The position numbers and the translations under genes were made by a program. A stretch of 64,000 nucleotides of DNA from Hoplostethus atlanticus (Eukaryota; Chordata; Actinopteri; Trachichthyiformes; Trachichthyidae): the NCBI GenBank assembly GCA_034670405.1, contig JAXDDX010000073.1:1965001-2029000 (forward strand), read 5' to 3'. The notes under the pieces were generated by a model. The model did not search any database. It saw only the letters and a list, made by a program, of their open reading frames with translations, and had not been told where the DNA came from. Shown piece by piece: positions 39,078 to 51,432 of the stretch (position 1 is its first letter; the number at the start of each line of letters is the position of its first letter).

Positions 39078-39817
39078 ATGAATTGTCGCTCGGAAGTTCT
39101 TGAATTGACAGTGGAGGCGAGACAGGTCGACGAAGCCATGTTGGCCCTGCTGCACACCATCCTCCTGCACCGGAGCACCGGGAAATTCCACTACAAGAAA
39201 GAGGGCACTTACTCCATTGGTACCGTGGGCTCACAGGACATAGACTGCGACTTCATCGACTTCACCTTCGTCAGGGTGTCCTCAGAAGAGCTTGACAGAG
39301 TGATCAGGAAAGCCGTGTCTGAATTTAAGGTAATTTGTGGTTTTGAAATGTGATTACAGAATGTAGTGCATGTAAGGGGCATCATCTGATATCTTTACTG
39401 TTTTCACTACAGGATGCTTTGAACAACACCGGCAGTGATGGCATGGGGCAAATCTCTCTGGAGTTCTACCAGAAGAAGAAGTCTCGCTGGCCTTTTTCTG
39501 ATGAGTGCATTCCCTGGGAGGTGTGGAGCATCAAGGTCAATGTTGTCAACCTGGCCAATGAGCAGGAGAGACAGATCTGCAGGGAGAAAGTGGGCGAGAA
39601 GCTGGGCGAGAAGGTGATCAATGTCGTTGAGGTTATAAACCGCCACGAATACCTGCCAAAGATGCCTACCCAATCAGAAGTGGACAATGTTTTCGATACC
39701 AGTCTCAAAGATGTCCAGCCCTACCTTTACAAAATCACATACCAGATCACTGAGTCACTGGGCACTTCTGTAAGCACCACCATGAGAAGGCTGATTAAAG
39801 ACACCCTGGCCCTGTGA
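39078..39817 (+). CDS. atg101: atg101, autophagy-related protein 101
   Basis: ATG101 is a HORMA-fold subunit of the ULK1-ATG13-FIP200 complex that starts autophagosome formation. It stabilises ATG13 and recruits downstream factors through its WF finger. The coding exons are 39078-39329 and 39413-39817, phase 0, with GTAATT and CTACAG splice sites. The product is 218 residues, the same as mammals. It starts [20 protein letters not shown] and includes [29 protein letters not shown] [19 protein letters not shown], the WF-finger segment [38 protein letters not shown], and the end [12 protein letters not shown]. It looks complete and intact. An intron and the normal protein end argue against a retrocopy. 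Confidence 0.98.
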
Positions 39818-40248
39818 GGATGCCCCAAGACGGAGATGATGGATGCTTCCATCCAGAACTGTATCTGTAGTGGTCTCTGACTGCTGCTGTTGTACTCAAA
39901 AACATGGTTAAAATGAGCTCTGCTTAAGCTACAGTGAAGCAATGTCAGTGTAAGCAACTAAATCTGTCCTAGACTGGCTGCTGTGGTCAGCTTCTGTTTT
40001 GATTTCGTAGTTGTTTTGAAGTCTTAGTTGTGGTACCAACACTGCTTTCCCATTATGTGATGTCTACTTAAAAGATCAAGCTTTTATTTCTCTTCCTGAA
40101 TATTTCTCTCCTCCAATTGCCTTCATCTAGCCAATGCACCTTTAACACAATAGCAAATAACAATTTTATTTTGTTTTCAGTATAACAAAGTGCAGAAATT
40201 TTCTTGGTCATTATGACAAATAATGTCATTATTGTGTATGTTTTTGAA

Positions 40249-40254
40249 AATAAA
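40249..40254 (+). terminator. atg101: atg101 polyadenylation signal
   Basis: AATAAA about 430 bp after the ATG101 stop, in AT-rich sequence. Confidence 0.6.
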
Positions 40255-41824
40255 TATTCATTGTAATTGATACAAAACGTTTTTGGTTTAGGCAGCTGTC
40301 ATAGTGCTTTTACACTGATGATTGTTGCTATACTATACCAATAATAACCTTTCACATTAGACTGGCTGCCTGTAAAGATTGACTCATAAAGATCATAACA
40401 CTTACACTGGATAACATGAACGGATTTCCTCATCTATGTGAAAACTTCCTCTCTTAACATTTTTTCACCTCGAGTGACCTGACACACGAGGTGGACAGGA
40501 TTTCCAGTTTTCCATTTTCCAATTTGGGGCAGGCACTTCCCACGTTCACTCCCTAATTTCCATTGAACAAATTGTCACTTTGGCCCATTGCTTGAAAAAC
40601 ATCCCCTGACTCTGTGACCGTCTGTCTACATGGTAACATTTGTTTATTTTCAGGTGAATCCATCAATAACTTTCCATTGCCTTCCAACCCAAAACACACT
40701 GATGAAATTGAAACACAAACAATTCTAAGTTTAAAAAACAATGACCTGCAACTGGCTACTAGATGTGTGTGTTATAGTTGTATATAAAGCCAAGATAATG
40801 TTTTAAACATTGAAACACAGTGGATTTAATGGGGATTTTTTTTTGCCACTGATCAACAGAAAAATACTCTATAATGTAAAAAAGAAAACAAATCTCTACA
40901 AATTGATCTACATTAATTATAAATATAAAATTCTGTCCAGTTGGATGGGGACCGTGAGTGAACAGCACTTTTCAAGTCCTGCCACAAATTCTCAGTTGGA
41001 TTGAGGTCAGGGCTCTGACTGGGCCACTGCAGAACATTGACCTTTTTATTTTAAAGCCATTCCTGTGTGGCTTTGTATTTGTGATTATTTTCTTGCTGGA
41101 AATTGGATCTTCTCCCAAGTCACAGTTCTCTTGCAGACTGCAGCAGGTTTTCCTCCAGGATTTCCCTGTGCTTGAATCCATTTTACCCTAGTTTTTCAAT
41201 TACGTGTAAATAATGTAATTTAAAAACTAATGCAGGAAGGGTGGATAATATGCATAAACATGGTGCAAAAAGAGTCCCATCAGAAGTCTTTGAAAAATAA
41301 AATGTTGAGGATAATCTTTATTCAAGTCTTAAAATGACATGTGTGAACAATTAACTACTAAAATGTGGACTGGTAAGAGAGGCATTATAGGTCCATGTGT
41401 ATATTTATGTGCGATAAATGGCCAAAAATGTTTTTGTATGTGAGTTCTTACAGTTAACCCTAAATTCAAAACACTTTTGATGATGTTCATCAACAAATCC
41501 AAGCCCCTAAAACTAACATATATATACACTGCACATGATCCCGCTTATACACCTGCTTTGAAGCACTATGGTTCTAGACATATTAAAAAGGTTAAAAGGT
41601 TCTTTGTGATCTTCTTAGAGACACTAAATCCAGAAAGAGCTTACGGTTTAAGTGAGAATAGAGTTTGCTGAGATGTTTAGTTTGTAGATGTTTGTTGTTT
41701 CAATATAGATGAGAACTGTGGGGACCAGCTTTGGGGGTGCTTATCAGTTGAACCTCAATTATAAAAATTGAAATAAAACCACAAATAATTGTACCAACTC
41801 AAGTCACATACTCCATTGTTATTC
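40255..41824. other. intergenic region between atg101 and zbtb21 (convergent)
   Basis: The two genes converge here. The only recognisable content is a Tc1-like transposon relic at about 40945-41200. The rest is AT-rich. Confidence 0.6.
40945..41200 (-). mobile_element. Tc1/mariner-like transposon relic
   Basis: On the minus strand, [19 protein letters not shown] is readable (about 40973-41029), with small damage around it. This is the Tc1 transposase segment around the third catalytic acid (W-x-x-x-S-P-D-L-N-P-x-E-N). The rest, 'ctcttgcagactgcagcaggttttcctccagga', resembles non-coding sequence in fish Tc1-like repeats. It is a short, inactive remnant. Confidence 0.7.
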
Positions 41825-41830
41825 TTTATT
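41825..41830 (-). terminator. zbtb21: candidate zbtb21 polyadenylation signal
   Basis: AATAAA on the minus strand, 2.25 kb after the ZBTB21 stop. The region between, 41831-44081, is an AT-rich 3' UTR with no other gene. Confidence 0.5.
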
Positions 41831-44081
41831 ACAGAAATGAAGCACGAAAACTGTAGAAAAAACACAAAACTTCTGCAAGTCTCCAAAAGCAACAATAATG
41901 CAACCAATACTAATACAAATATTCATTATTGCAGTGATAGCACAGTAATACTAAAAAGATAAACTTTTGTATACTAACAAAATAGGTACAAAATCGATAC
42001 AAACACTGCCATATACACAAAATTATATTCTAATTCTTTGCTCGAAATGTCTTTTTCATAAAGTTTGTCTCACAAAAAATTAAGAGCACTATTATCAATA
42101 CAGAATTTCTCAAAGGAATTTTAACATCACAAAGCTGCTTGCTTTACTCATTTAGTTGAAAACTGATTCCTATAGTTAGTGTGGCGCATTTTCTCCCAAG
42201 GTGTAGCGATCATTTTATGACAAATCCACCTCTCCAGATAAAATGTACAAATCATCAAACCACAGCAGAAGTACACACTTGTACAAGAATGCCATTGTAA
42301 AACAATCAGAATACAAAAAAAACCCCACAATCTTGAATAATAAGTCTTACGCAACACTTCCTCACCATTCCTAGAGTAACAGGTTTGCTTACCAAATCCT
42401 TCTCGACGTCACCTCTGAATGCCTGAGTCAATAATAAGTCTTCTGAAATAATCTTGTGCTTTTATGTAAAAAATAATATTGACAAAATGTTTTGCATAAG
42501 GCCATCAAAGTTTTGTAAAGCTTGAATAATTACCAAATGTATTTAATTGCAAAAATGTATCTATGCACGACACTCCCTGGGTGATTTATGCTACCCTGCA
42601 TAAAGCATCAAGAGGTTTAATAAGTGCTTGTAAGTTGCCAAAATTTCAGTCTCATTATTGTGGGCTGTTCACTCCCAATTCCAGGAGTCATTAAGAATTT
42701 CAGTCCTATAATTCCATATGAGGGGGACATTTTTATGGAAAGGGCTTTTAGTGGTTCACAATGTCAGATAAACACAAACCAACTTCATACTGTTAACATT
42801 TAGCTCTATATAAGTATAGCTATATATTGCATTGCTGTACTGCTGTGTGTTTCTGAGCATCTTTATCGTTTTTTTCAATTTTGTCAGTTAGTCAGGTTTC
42901 AAAAGTTCTGATTCATTTCTAGCAGGGGACATGATGAGCCAATTACTTAGACTGATGTTATCAAGTATGTACTATCACTATGTAAGTCTTTCCCTTTTGG
43001 TCTGAGCATCAAATTTGTGAAACTGAGGCAAGAATTTTCAGCAACATTTAGGAAATTTAGACAACTGCCATTTTCTATTAATCTTTAGGCATGTGGTTTT
43101 GTTGCTTGCTCTGAAAAATATGATGCCAAAAAGATGATTACATTACAAGCTACTGAACTCAAATGAAAACTGCAAGCAATAAAATAGCCTGTGAAAATGA
43201 GATCAATCCCATTATCAATAAATCTGGTTTTGGTTAAAGCAGTTTTCATGTTTCCAGGTCAGCCCCCTATATACTCAAATTGTATCCCTAAAGCAGCAGG
43301 TATCCCACATGTGTCGATCTACGGGTTGTGACTTTGTTCAGTATACTTAAGGTCTTATTCGATTAACAACCCGTTAAACATGAAATGACACAAAGGCAAT
43401 AAGAAATTCAAACATAAGAGAAAACATCTTCAATAGAAAACAAAAACATCTATTCCAAATAGATGCAATGGGATGCTGAAGTATGAAGAAATAAAATACA
43501 AACTATTATTCATTCTGTAGCCTAAAACCTCAGTTCTGGAAACAAAAGGATCCAAGCAAACATTTTGGATTATATCTCCCTCAATATATGATAGAAATTG
43601 AACAAAGTGCATATTGATTACACGGTTGTCGAGGCCACAAATATCAACTTTTGTGATGTTACTCACATCAAGAGACCTAAACAGATCTTATACAAAAGCA
43701 AAAGCACTTCACTGATCACTGATCTTTAACTTTACTGCAGCCCCCAAAGTAAAGCACTTTTCCCATCAAAACAGCTAAATAGATGAATAGAAGTGAACAA
43801 CTAAAGGAAGTTTAAAAATAGATAAATGATTACATCTGATTTCAAAGAAAAACAAACATATCATTTATCTAAAAACGTCTTGTGTAACGAGGAGGAAAAT
43901 AGCAAGTCATTGCACACATTCACGTTCACACCTCTAATGCACATGGCCACTTGAATATATGACATGGAGGCAAGCAAATAAGATATACATTCAAAGTCTT
44001 CATTTTGTAGGCTGAGGTGTGTTACGCTAATATTAAGTATTGACTCTCAATCTCAAAATGCACTACTATAACTTGTGATGC
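41831..44081 (-). other. zbtb21: zbtb21 3' UTR (inferred)
   Basis: AT-rich, no coding potential, contiguous with the ZBTB21 stop codon. Long AT-rich 3' UTRs are common for this gene class. Confidence 0.5.
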
Positions 44082-47000
44082 TTACATGTGGCTATGACTC
44101 TGCTCGTGGCTCCAGAGACTAAAGGCCGTCTTGAAAGTCCTATGGCAGAGTTTACACATGTACTGTCTTTTAAATGTCAGGGCAGAGAGAGAGGGTGCGT
44201 GGTAAAAGAGAGTGTCTGATTCCTGAGGACCAGCTGGAGTCTCCATGCTGTTTGACCTTGACAGAGGGCTGGGGCTGCTGGGTTGCCGTTCTACTTCAGG
44301 CCTCTTGGTCTTGGTTACTGATGAGCTACAAGGCTCTGGGCTGCTCGACTCCTCAGCCACTGTCACAGCCACTTGCGCTGTCTGGGCTGGTTTGAGTACA
44401 GAGGCCTGCGGGGAAGGACGTCCGGAGATTTGAGGGGTCATGGGTGGGGAGGGAGACGGAGATGAAGGGCGTCTGTCGACCTCTTTGGCTCCGGCTTCGT
44501 CAGCAGTCGACATGTGGGACTGGAAGTGGCTCCAAAGGCGGAAGTTGGTCCTGAAGGCTTTGTTACAGATGTGACAGATGAAGGGTTTGATGTGGCATAG
44601 CAGCTCCTGGTGCCGTTCCAGATCTTTGCGAGAGCTGAAAAGGTTCCCACATTTCTCGCACGGCCATACACCAGGTTCCTCAGGCCCAGTTTTGGCATTC
44701 TCTGTGTCCCTCTCAGTCACAGCCTCCTCCATTGGCTCTTCCTTCACTATCAGCTTGCCATGATGGCCCATGCTCAGGTCCTCAGGCACATAAGAAGAAG
44801 AGTCTTCTGAGTCGTATATGGGTGGACCTAGGGAGTCACTGTAGTCCATGTTCTCTCTAGAGCTCCCAGTTGCTAGAGGCTCATCACTGTAATGCCCCTG
44901 CCCAAGCATGTCAGAGGCCTCTCCATTGTTCTCTTGTTGCTTCAGGTTCATCTGGTCTTTAACAGTCATCATGTTGTGGTTGTGGACCTCCACCTGGTGG
45001 CGCCATATGCTAAAGGAGGACTTGAAGGTCCGCATGCATTCCAGGCATGTCAGTTTCTTGTACTTGCAATGTGCCTCGTGGTCTTTCTTGACCGTTGGAC
45101 TTGAGAATCGGAGACCACAGTATGGACACACGGTTGCATGTCGACAGCCCCTCTCATGGTCGCCCTGCTCAAAGAGTGAGGACAGCTTCACATTGCAAAG
45201 TCTACAGGAGTAAACATCAGCATCCGTGTTCTTCTGTTGAATGATCTCCTCCTGTTTCTGAAAGAGGTCGCTCTCCCTTGGTGTGTCCTGCTCAGCTTTT
45301 TCAGCAGGGTGTGCCCTCAAATGCTGTTTGTATTGAGACTGGAATAGAAATACTTTCCCACAGTAAGGACATATGAAGTTGCTTCTGGACCTCTTTTTGG
45401 TAAGTGTATTAGATTGCAAACCTTGCTTATTCCTCTTGAGCTTCCAAAGCAACGCTTTTTTTATTTCTCTCTCTCGCACAATGTCAATCAACTTCTTTTG
45501 AAACTTTTCATCCAGCACAGAGGAGCTGGAGGATGAAGCTGGGTTTTGTACTACACCATGCTGGGTTTGGCAGTGTGTCCACACTTTGAAGTTGGTATGG
45601 AAGCGCTTGTGGCAGATGTCGCAGGCATACGGCTTTTCGGGGTTGTGATACATGTTTACATGGCGATGTAGCCCAGCACTCGATCTGAACACCTTCAAAC
45701 AGTTCCAGCATTTAAAGATCTTGTTCTGCCGTGGCTCCCTAGTGGTATCATGACTGCCCATGCTGGCATTCTGAGGTACTGTTTCTGACATGTTGTCATC
45801 AAGTGTTGGATGATGTTCATTAAATCCTCTGCCCTTCTTGAATGGGTATCTTCTGTTGTCTGCCCTGCCTTTTCTTTTCCCAAAGAGACTGAAGTCTTGC
45901 CTGGGACCTTGGTCATAATTTGTTTGAAAGTCTTTGAGATTGACTGGCAAATTATCTCCAACCGTGATTCGAATAATCTCCAAGGGGTCGGCAAGAGGAC
46001 TGCTGGGCTCAGCTTTCACACAAACCTCTCCTTCTACCTGAGTTTCATCTTCATCATACCTGCTGGGGTACTTTGACCTGAAAGCCAGTGGAGATGATCT
46101 TTCTGAACTGCCATTATGATCAGATGATTCTGGCCCTGATGCTTTTGATGCCATTTTAACAACTGATTGTTCACGGTGTTGCAGTTCCTTCAGCTCCAGT
46201 GTGGGTGAGAAGACTGGAACAGGGCTGTCCATGGATAATGATCTACGGAGCAGGCTTTTTATAAGCGGCCCGCTCCTGTCAATGGTCTGGGTTGGTTCAC
46301 TGGTCCGACCCTGAAAGGGCACTTTGGTGTGATAGAGGGGCTCCTCCTCCTCCTCTTTAGTGCCCAGATCAGTGCCCGACTGCAACCTCATGTGCTGCAT
46401 TTCGGCACCACTGAAAGACACTGATGATGTGAGTTGTGGCCTCACTGATGTGACGTGTGATGAATTCCCTTTTAATATGGAGGAGTATGGATAGGCAGAC
46501 CTCCTTTCCGAATCTTCATTTGTTTCAGCTGATTTTCTGGCGATGGATTCAGAGTCCCTGATTGATTTATGGGAGTTGTGTTCTGAGGGAGGCTGAGCCG
46601 GCTCTCGGGTAGAGTGGGGTGATGATGATGATCTCTCAGATGTTTTCCTTTGAGAATTTGAGCGGCTAGGGAGAGATGTGTCATTCCGGACCCGACACAC
46701 AATAACACTCCTCGTCTGACCATCATTGTCATCCTCCTCTGAGAAGGATAGCCTTTTTCTGGAGACACAGTAGGACACATGTGGCCTTGTTGATACAATA
46801 TTGGTAAGAAAGGGGATTCCTAGGCTGTAGCCCAGCTCTTGGATTGCAGCCAGGCTACCTTTGTCCACAAAGAGTGAGGAGGAGTAAATGTAATTCAGGA
46901 CTATCTCAAAGGCGTCAGGCTCACAGAAGTCCAAGTGTACAACCTTCAGGGCCTCTGTGTCCATCCGTGTGAACAGGGACTGGAAATACTCACAGCTGGC

Positions 47001-47147
47001 AGCCAGAACACTCCTGTGGGCCTGGTACCTCTGGTCTGCCACAACTAGGACTACGTCGCACATCTGGCCCTTCAGGCGCTGCTCATTGAGAACCCCTAAC
47101 ACTGAGGGGGCATGGGAGGGATTACTGTAATGCACTAGGCTCTCCAT
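44082..47147 (-). CDS. zbtb21: zbtb21 (ZNF295), BTB/POZ and C2H2 zinc-finger transcriptional repressor
   Basis: This is a nuclear repressor. The protein is 1021 residues from the ATG at 47147 (MESLVHYSNPSHAP); the open frame extends a little further up but without an ATG, and a TTTCAG acceptor lies at 47154. The BTB domain spans about residues 10-125 (LKGQMCDVVLVVADQRYQAH, VLAASCEYFQSLF, LDFCEPDAFEIVLNYIYSSS). A conserved middle motif IDRSGPLIKSLLRRSLSMDS and SUMO-type VKAEP and VKEEP sites follow. Nine C2H2 fingers start near residues 479, 507, 590, 644, 671, 697, 827, 855 and 994; several carry the family's W-spacer (FKVWTH, FSIWRH, FRLWSH, FSLWSH). The whole coding region is one exon, as in other vertebrates. 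The C terminus, FKTAFSLWSHEQSH, is preserved. Confidence 0.98.
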   Translation of the reverse strand: MESLVHYSNPSHAPSVLGVLNEQRLKGQMCDVVLVVADQRYQAHRSVLAASCEYFQSLFTRMDTEALKVVHLDFCEPDAFEIVLNYIYSSSLFVDKGSLAAIQELGYSLGIPFLTNIVSTRPHVSYCVSRKRLSFSEEDDNDGQTRSVIVCRVRNDTSLPSRSNSQRKTSERSSSSPHSTREPAQPPSEHNSHKSIRDSESIARKSAETNEDSERRSAYPYSSILKGNSSHVTSVRPQLTSSVSFSGAEMQHMRLQSGTDLGTKEEEEEPLYHTKVPFQGRTSEPTQTIDRSGPLIKSLLRRSLSMDSPVPVFSPTLELKELQHREQSVVKMASKASGPESSDHNGSSERSSPLAFRSKYPSRYDEDETQVEGEVCVKAEPSSPLADPLEIIRITVGDNLPVNLKDFQTNYDQGPRQDFSLFGKRKGRADNRRYPFKKGRGFNEHHPTLDDNMSETVPQNASMGSHDTTREPRQNKIFKCWNCLKVFRSSAGLHRHVNMYHNPEKPYACDICHKRFHTNFKVWTHCQTQHGVVQNPASSSSSSVLDEKFQKKLIDIVREREIKKALLWKLKRNKQGLQSNTLTKKRSRSNFICPYCGKVFLFQSQYKQHLRAHPAEKAEQDTPRESDLFQKQEEIIQQKNTDADVYSCRLCNVKLSSLFEQGDHERGCRHATVCPYCGLRFSSPTVKKDHEAHCKYKKLTCLECMRTFKSSFSIWRHQVEVHNHNMMTVKDQMNLKQQENNGEASDMLGQGHYSDEPLATGSSRENMDYSDSLGPPIYDSEDSSSYVPEDLSMGHHGKLIVKEEPMEEAVTERDTENAKTGPEEPGVWPCEKCGNLFSSRKDLERHQELLCHIKPFICHICNKAFRTNFRLWSHFQSHMSTADEAGAKEVDRRPSSPSPSPPMTPQISGRPSPQASVLKPAQTAQVAVTVAEESSSPEPCSSSVTKTKRPEVERQPSSPSPLSRSNSMETPAGPQESDTLFYHAPSLSALTFKRQYMCKLCHRTFKTAFSLWSHEQSHSHM

Positions 47148-49065
47148 GCTTTCTGAAAGACAAGACAAGAGGATTATATTTCAATGCAGGAATGTAAATA
47201 CAAAGATAGAGAGAGATCATTAAGTTTGCACAATCTTGGTTTGTCACAGGTTTTAAAAGGTACACATGATCTAGAAAAAAGGAATAACTTCAACACACAC
47301 TAGCATCTTGGTGATTAGGTGTACGTGGAAATAAACCACTGTCATTCATTATATCATTACATATGAAATTGTAAGAACTATTGAAACACTGTAACACTAC
47401 ATTGAAACTCCTACTCATTTGTAATGATAGAGAATGTGTTTCCATTGTTATAGAGTCAGTAAGACTTTTCATTACACGTTTTTTCATATTGAAGACAGGT
47501 TTTACTATTATGGCAGCAGGAAATTATGTACTATATAATCTTTAAAAATACAGTTTAGTTAATTTCATTATATAAAAAATGTAATATCCCACTTTAAATT
47601 ACAGTGGATGCATTGATTTAATCATTATTACATAATGGTGCGTATTTGACACCAGGGATACAGTGGAGGGTAAACCTACCTAAAACACAGTATAACCACA
47701 TTTTTAGCCTGGCAAAAAATCTTCATTATCTAAATTAATAGTTTACATCACAGTAAGTGGTATCAAACTGAGTTAAAGTTATTTCAGGAGACAGTCTTGT
47801 AATGGGCGTAAAATCAAAAGGCGTAAATCAATGCTTTTTGGAAAAAATATTTTATGATTGTCACTGACTGGGGGTCATAGTTTATCCACCTTTTCCTTTA
47901 CCTGCTTCATCACTGTCATAAACAAAATGTTGGTCGATAGTTTAGATAAGTAATTGCTTTCCTCATTCCTCATTTTGAATTGAATTAATACAGAAGGACA
48001 TGCGCAGCAGGTTTCTATTGTATGGACATTACCTCATGTTTGTAGGCAGTAGATATTGAGGGCTATAAAGCTGCGTCAAGCAACGCAGAGCTAGTCAAGC
48101 TAATACAGGAAGTTAAGCGACTTTGCCTTAAAATGTAAAAGCGCAAAATGTGTCAAATTTTGGTTATGATACATGTTGTGAATGGACGTTTGGACAAAAC
48201 AACAATTCTATTTTAATTTACTGCAGATTACTTACTAAGTATATTCCTTATATTCACTGTGGTAATTTGTGATACAAAAACGCTGCTTTGCATGTTCCTC
48301 AATCAAGGGTTTTATTTTGAATGTTTTGACCGGAAGACCAACTTCTCATGTTGGGGTGCTTGACACTGCTTATAACAGGTAGACAGAGAGAGAGAGCGAA
48401 GTGTCATTCATTCATTGGAAAAATATTAACGACTGCCCGGTTGTTTCTTCCTCAAAACTAATCGTCCATGTTAGGAGAACAACGGGGGAGGTTTCACCCG
48501 TTACAATCTTTCGCGAGGAAGTGGAGGGCAGCTTTCAGCATTAGATCATCCGCGAGACGTGGCTCAATTTCTGATGACATAGAACTTCACCAGAAATGGC
48601 GCTTCGGCTAAGAAAACAGTCACACGTTTGTCTTTCCTGCAACGGGCGATAGAAACAAGGCTAAAGCCGTGTAGCTACAGAGCTAAAATGCCTCTACAAA
48701 AAAGAAGAGGAAGGTTGTGTCACCGGGGTGCGTTTCAACGGACTCCACTGCGTTAATCCCGGAATGACAACACAGTGTGGCTAGAGAAGCCGTTGGGAGT
48801 GTGGAGACTGAATATACCCGCTACCCTCGATGTTGTTGTTGTTTAACCCTGGTCCGGCCCGGCCTGATACGGCGCAGTCGCAGGCTGCAAAACAGGGCTC
48901 AGTATAGGGCAGTAGCTGGTCAGGTTTTACACCAGCACAATCCCCGCTTGCGAGTTACGTCAGGGAGGAAAAGGGAAAAAGGCTTTTCCTTAACACTCCC
49001 ACTGCTATGTTATAGCTACCGCGTTAATTCCGTTCCGATAAGTTTGATGGGCTGTCTAAACTTAC
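47148..49065 (-). other. zbtb21: zbtb21 intron 1 and 5' UTR junction
   Basis: The acceptor TTTCAG lies just right of the start codon. No exon is recognisable between it and the non-coding first exon. The right half (48300-49065) is GC-richer and may include promoter or alternative first exons. Confidence 0.5.
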
Positions 49066-49150
49066 CCTCCTCGTCGTGAATGCTGTCTTTCCCCCACACG
49101 GCCAGGACTTTATTCACTGTTGTGTAGAATGAGCGCGCTGGTCGTGATTC
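49066..49150 (-). other. zbtb21: zbtb21 probable non-coding first exon
   Basis: On the minus strand, GACGAGGAGG is followed by GTAAGT (donor at 49065-49064) in a CpG-rich stretch. It can join the acceptor at 47154 to give a 5' UTR. The upstream limit is approximate. Confidence 0.55.
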
Positions 49151-49265
49151 CATCCATCTTGAATTTGACGTCATCCCACTCCAGGGATGAGGTCATTGCA
49201 AAGAACGCTCGTCACGTGCACTATGCTGTGATAGGCTGCTGAAGGACCAGGGGGGCGGGGCCAAT
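49141..49265 (-). promoter_or_regulatory. zbtb21: zbtb21 core promoter motifs
   Basis: A perfect CRE, TGACGTCA, at 49166-49173; a CACGTG E-box at 49213-49218; a GC box GGGGCGGGG near 49252-49260; and a YY1-like CAAGATGG (minus, near 49156). The position right next to the inferred first exon supports a promoter; direction is inferred. Confidence 0.6.
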
Positions 49266-51432
49266 TGCAGACTTACATAGAGGCTATTTTAAAGGGGACA
49301 GGTCATATTTGTAATTTTAGATGTCAGCATTTTTTTGGGAAGGGTGTTATAACAGCAAAGGGTGGAAGTAAAACAAATAATACAATTGATAAATTCATCT
49401 CTGTATTGTAATTGAGTAACTTTTCTGTGTACTTTTTTGATTAGGCTCGCCATAATCACATCTTGGAATCTGGCCAAATGTAAATTGCCAATTGTGAAGC
49501 CATGAGCAGTGAATGGTCATTAAGCAGGGAAGCGAGCAGTAATCTGGCTTTGTTTATGAACTTTATTTAGTATTTTTTCATTTAAAAGAATCTCAGTTCC
49601 AATTGTGTGTTCTCTCAACTTTTTACTATTTCATGGGAAAGACGTTTTACGCTGAGTACATTTTAAATGATCTACCTTTTAGTTTTACTCAAGTAAATTT
49701 ACACCATTTTTACACTTATGTTATTTTATTTTATGTATCTTTTCTTTTGAACATGATACCTGTTTTTTTTATCTCCCTGTTTTTTCTGCCTTCTTGTATA
49801 GCATTTTGTAGACACTGCTTTTAGATAAGTACTTTATAAATAAAGTTTACTGTTTCCAATGATTGAATTACAGCGACTTGTTCTGCTGCCAGTACCTTAG
49901 CTGTTTCTATCACCGATGGGACTCAGAGGTAGTTTTGTGTCACGTTTATGTGAAATTTGAATTGGGAGGTGCAGATAAAGTGTTAAGTTTTAGATGATAC
50001 GTGCACAGTAAGTGCACATGTCCCCTAACCCCAGTGAAACTAATTAGGCCCATGATTGAAAGGCAGACACTATAGCATGGTGATAGCTCTGTGTCATTAC
50101 TGCTATCCAGTGGGATTGGTGTGTTTATCCACCTACAGGCCTCTTCCCGGAAAGCTGTCAACTACAGTACCTGGCAACAATGCCCTGACCCAATCCGGTA
50201 TGGTAAAAAGATTGAGCGCACAGCCTCAAATGCTTGCATGTTTGATCTTTATTTTCATCTAAAACATGAAATACATCATTGTGATGAGTTTTGTGGAGCT
50301 GCTGATGTAGTTTCTGTGGTGTTGCTGCAGTCAAGGCTAAACCCCACTGCTGTATTTGGTCTGGATTGACTGAAGTTGAACCAGGCTGTACTACAGTAGT
50401 GTAGCTCTACACATCCTTCCGTCATTCACATGCTCCAGTGCTTCAGGTTCAGTCATTATCGCTGAAGCATTATGACTGAAGCAAGTTTAATCAGGCTCAT
50501 TTTCACACCACATTAGAATAAAAGAAACATCAAGGCTTGAATGAAAGGATTAAATGAGTTCACTGTGAAGGAAGAAGTGGGCATGCCAAGCTTCTGTAAG
50601 AAAGCAAAGGCTGTGGTGACTAGTAAATTCTAATATCTGATCCTTATCCGAATATTGCCTTTTTTTTCTTTTTTTTTTTCTCAGATCGCAAAAGAATCAT
50701 GCTGCCAAAGTATATAATAAGAAAGTGCAGAGGCGTGGAGAAAATGGCAGGGATCTTCTTTTCTCACATGTCCTTATCTGACGTTAATGGCTACCACAGG
50801 CTGTGAATTCTGAGAGCATAGCAAGCACTGCCATGGTTACCTGTGTGGAAACCAAGTCATTAGAGATAGCGACTTCGACTCCTCCCAGCACACATCTCTC
50901 CCTCCGGCATCACAAACATGTTTACTGGCCATGACACTGCCAAGGTATGAGTACAATGCCAAGTTATTCATTGTACAAAAAAATAGACAAAGGCCTTCAG
51001 CAGCTTTTGGTAGAATATTCCGATATTGAACCAAAACCAAAGGCTTTGGTCTTTGTAATATACTGGCTTACTAGGTGGTCATGCTGCCATACTTCATGGC
51101 AATACAAGAAGTCAAATGATCTGGATTTGAATACTCTCTCTGATAAACCGCAACACATGCTGCGATTTCATTTTTAGCAGAGAGCACGCCGACACCTGCA
51201 ACTCCCAACTACCTGACTTACATGCAGTACACCCACTAGATTGCCTTATCCTCCAGTTGCCATGACTTTGTGGTCCGTCTGGGGCTGTTGGTGCAGCTAG
51301 GGGAGGAGGAAAAGAGAGCCACAGAGGACTTGGCTGTTGAATACACCCTGAACAGTTAGCATCACCTCAGTGAGGAAAATGCATGTACAATGTAGTCGTT
51401 GAATACACGGCTGAGTATCTGATCTGTGCAAA
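49266..51432. other. intergenic region between zbtb21 and umodl1
   Basis: The two genes diverge here. No coding exon is recognised. Sequence is AT-rich, with a T-rich run near 50660-50690. Confidence 0.5.

Noticed and set aside
47148..47168. Extending ZBTB21 upstream by seven codons
   Set aside because: The open frame has no ATG there (it begins at TTG), and a TTTCAG acceptor at 47154 shows that this part is intron.
48777..49079. 100-codon plus-strand open frame in the zbtb21 promoter area
   Set aside because: GC-rich promoter sequence opens frames by chance; no recognisable domain.
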